From an uncultured Bryobacteraceae bacterium (GTDB lineage Bacteria; Acidobacteriota; Terriglobia; Bryobacterales; Bryobacteraceae), in assembly GCA_937921835.1 (NCBI GenBank), contig CAKZVG010000434.1:1-7781 (forward strand): a DNA stretch of 7,781 nt, given 5' to 3'. Of this stretch, positions 7,201 to 7,781 are shown piece after piece (the stretch's first letter is position 1; every line of letters begins with the position of its first letter). Under the pieces are notes generated by a model, which was given only the letters and a program-made list of their open reading frames with translations, ran no database searches and was not told the DNA's origin. Position numbers and translations under genes: made by a program.

Positions 7201-7781
7201 ACGGCTGGCAGGTCTCCGGCATCGCGAGCTTCGTCAGCGGGGCGCCGCTCGGGGTGGGCTTCAGCACCACCACCGCCATCGACATTACGGGGTCGCCCAC
7301 CGACGGCGCGCGCATCGTGGTGACGGACAACCCCGTGCTGCCCAAGAGCGAGCGCACCTTCAGCCGCAACTTCCGCACCGAGGTGTTCCGGCTGCCGGCG
7401 CGCGGCACCTACGGCAACGCGGCCAAGAACATCCTGCGGGGTCCGGGCATCAATAACTGGGACATCGCGGTCTTCAAGTTCCCCGAGAACACGGCGAAGA
7501 ACTACATCAAGCGCGTCGTGGGCCTGCCCAAGGAGAGCGTGCTGGTGCGGGACGGGAACGTGGTGATCGACGGGGTCGTGGCGCGCAAGCCGTGGCCCGT
7601 GCAGAAGGCCCTGTGGCGTCGCTGCGACTCGTCCGAGACACGGGGGCGTTGGGTGCCCGGCACCCCGAGCCTGTGGACGCGGGAGGACGGGCGGCTCGAG
7701 GTCGATTGCGGCGCGTCGCCCCAGGCCGAGATGTGCAGCTACGAGCACCAGATCCTCGCCTACGAGGAAGCGCACTTCCAG
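4218..7781 (+). CDS. Oar-like TonB-dependent receptor, C-terminus replaced by signal peptidase sequence
   Basis: One frame is open from GTG 4218 to the right edge (1188 codons, no stop). Residues 1-27 are a Sec signal peptide (cleavage likely after PASG, before QTITG). Residues 30-125 form a carboxypeptidase-regulatory-like beta-sandwich (GSISGSVQDSTGLAVSGAEV... EYDLVVTVTGFK). A plug domain follows at about 126-255 (VENLLIKGRNVTSLLSLLPGV, VQGNRRNTNAFMLDG, AEYGRMSGANIQIVTKSGT). A long beta-barrel comes next, with typical acidobacterial receptor phrases such as FFFFSQEYWP, LLKFFPAPN, EWFAQDNWRV, YNNINFREW and FDRTHVLKVNWLWD. The receptor would sit in the outer membrane and import a TonB-energised ligand, which is unknown here. 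The barrel runs normally to GPGINNWDIAVFK, ending at residue 1087 (base 7478). Family members then have roughly 80-100 more residues with the last strands and an aromatic C-terminus. Here that part is absent and residues 1088-1188 are signal peptidase I-like instead. Confidence 0.88.
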   Translation, partial: MSRIGQFCSCLAPAVLGAILLLPPASGQTITGSISGSVQDSTGLAVSGAEVVLSRPATGLTRKLSTNERGTFVFSSVQPGEYDLVVTVTGFKSVERKGVRLTASETLSVGEIVLEVGAVTERITVTAQGATVQTASSERSGVVTGGQVENLLIKGRNVTSLLSLLPGVVDLADSDSPDRNFNIYVQGNRRNTNAFMLDGMSLNAIGNNFNVLVGVSQDAVAEVKILLSNYQAEYGRMSGANIQIVTKSGTREFHGLGSYFKRHEQFNASNFFNNRLGVPKSRYRFNTWNYYIGGPVTIPGKFNTKREKLFFFFSQEYWPLKVSRPVGQLTVPTELERGGDFSQSLDLNNRLIAIRDPSTGQPFPGNRIPANRVDPNGQALLKFFPAPNFFDRGISAGRYNYVFQTDNNTPQRTETLKIDYHLNSNNLFFWNYTAYSDVQEGAIGIPSSGGTNWPQMRKTFDNQGKSLIGRYQRILSPTLINELTVGFIHRPADDVVNEEEVRRNQRDTIGYRLGQFNPSANPLKMIPNASFGGVSNPANLTIEGRFPLKTTHDSFSLTNNVTKTLGAHSLKAGIYYDRIWRNASNAVVFNGNFDFGRNVNNPLDTGYAYSNAALGSFNSYTEASNRPFLHFRVSNVEWFAQDNWRVARRLTLDLGMRFAMVLPLFEKDNLVSGFVPTRFDPARAVQLITPARVGNTRVGTHPVTGQVFPAANIGAIAPGTGDPANGLVVTAREPDYPRSLIDNRGVHFGPRVGFAYDVFGNSRTAVRGGFGMFYNRQNLDAVLNPFTTQSPLVETPVITFGTMATLLSSSGLLTPQNILGVDRAGHVPTVMNFSLSIQQQVGFATVVDIGYSGSLARHLMWQRNLNAIPFGANFDPRNADPTVANAPLPAPFLRPLRGYNNINFREWASSSNYHSLQASANRRFARGLQFGVSWTWSKAMDFNDNDTESVSTLVPVRVWNYGLASFDRTHVLKVNWLWDVPNSGLANPLARRVLDGWQVSGIASFVSGAPLGVGFSTTTAIDITGSPTDGARIVVTDNPVLPKSERTFSRNFRTEVFRLPARGTYGNAAKNILRGPGINNWDIAVFKFPENTAKNYIKRVVGLPKESVLVRDGNVVIDGVVARKPWPVQKALWRRCDSSETRGRWVPGTPSLWTREDGRLEVDCGASPQAEMCSYEHQILAYEEAHFQ
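7459..7478 (+). other. Chimeric junction between receptor and signal peptidase sequence
   Basis: The bases GACATCGCGGTCTTCAAG (7461-7478) encode DIAVFK. This peptide is normal both at the end of acidobacterial receptors (NNWDIAVFKNF...) and in signal peptidase I (GD.VVFK.PEN). Left of it everything reads as receptor, right of it everything reads as LepB, and the frame is kept because the shared peptide is in the same phase in both genes. The break cannot be placed more finely than this shared tract. Confidence 0.8.
7461..7781 (+). CDS. Signal peptidase I (S26/LepB) internal fragment, fused in frame
   Basis: From DIAVFKFPEN onward the translation is that of type I signal peptidase, which cleaves signal peptides at the outer face of the cytoplasmic membrane. 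KNYIKRVVGLP contains the general-base lysine of the Ser/Lys dyad (K1098 of the fused frame, equivalent to K145 of E. coli LepB), followed by ESVLVRDGNVVIDG, the usual beta hairpin. The serine box (S.YPT type) and transmembrane anchor should lie upstream but are replaced by receptor sequence. The later GDN.xNSxDSR box would lie beyond the window. After the hairpin comes VVARKPWPVQKALWRRCDSS, then W- and C-containing sequence. From memory, planctomycetal signal peptidases carry a comparable RKP..VQ.ALW insert, which points to a different phylum from the rest of the window. It has no start of its own and cannot be active as it stands. Confidence 0.75.

Noticed and set aside
5487..7775. 762-codon - strand open frame opposite the receptor
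   Set aside because: It is very long but rich in Arg, Val, His and Gly, has no recognisable domain, and continues unchanged across the chimeric junction. It reflects codon bias on the sense strand rather than a gene.
4218..7781. A new bifunctional receptor-protease fusion protein
   Set aside because: The signal peptidase part lacks the catalytic serine box and anchor, the receptor part lacks its closing strands, and the joint falls in a sequence tract expected in both genes. An artefactual or defective chimera explains all three facts.

Overview
The window looks like a fragment of a GC-rich Acidobacteriota genome, most likely of the Solibacter/Bryobacter type. The evidence is a large Oar-like TonB-dependent receptor with an N-terminal carboxypeptidase-regulatory-like domain, a small secreted protein with the 'DLSGTW.LN..KS' signature that recurs in acidobacterial secretomes, a formylglycine sulfatase with a twin-arginine-like leader, and an AbgB-type M20 amidohydrolase. 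The taxonomic call rests on protein style only.

Layout from left to right: (1) the C-terminal 145 codons of an AbgB-like M20 amidohydrolase on the + strand, cut by the window edge; (2) a complete RtcB RNA ligase on the - strand, convergent with it and 9 bp away; (3) a 92-bp divergent intergenic region, then a two-gene + strand unit made of a 69-aa unknown protein and a 156-aa secreted protein whose Shine-Dalgarno sequence lies in the tail of the first gene; (4) a convergent 487-aa sulfatase on the - strand; (5) a 69-bp divergent intergenic region; (6) a TonB-dependent receptor on the + strand whose frame stays open to the right edge. No gap exceeds 100 bp. No RNA gene, CRISPR array or insertion sequence was seen.

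The notable point is at the right end. The receptor reads normally up to the family motif GPGINNWDIAVFK (ending at 7478). Where the receptor's last beta strands should follow, the same frame continues as type I signal peptidase (LepB/S26): FPEN..KNYIKRVVGLP..., including the catalytic-lysine box, with a RKPWPVQKALW insert that resembles planctomycetal signal peptidases. The two families share the peptide 'DIAVFK' at exactly this point, so the junction falls in a stretch both genes would share almost base for base. The simplest reading is a chimeric (misassembled) contig; a real microhomology-driven fusion is the alternative.

The genes do not form one obvious pathway. The sulfatase and receptor, transcribed divergently from 69 bp, could form a small uptake and desulfation locus for a sulfated substrate, which is inference. 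RtcB stands alone without archease or RtcA. Both - strand genes (rtcB and the sulfatase) have a TATAAT-like hexamer exactly 6 nt before the ATG and no well-placed Shine-Dalgarno sequence, which suggests leaderless transcripts, whereas the complete + strand genes have good Shine-Dalgarno sequences.
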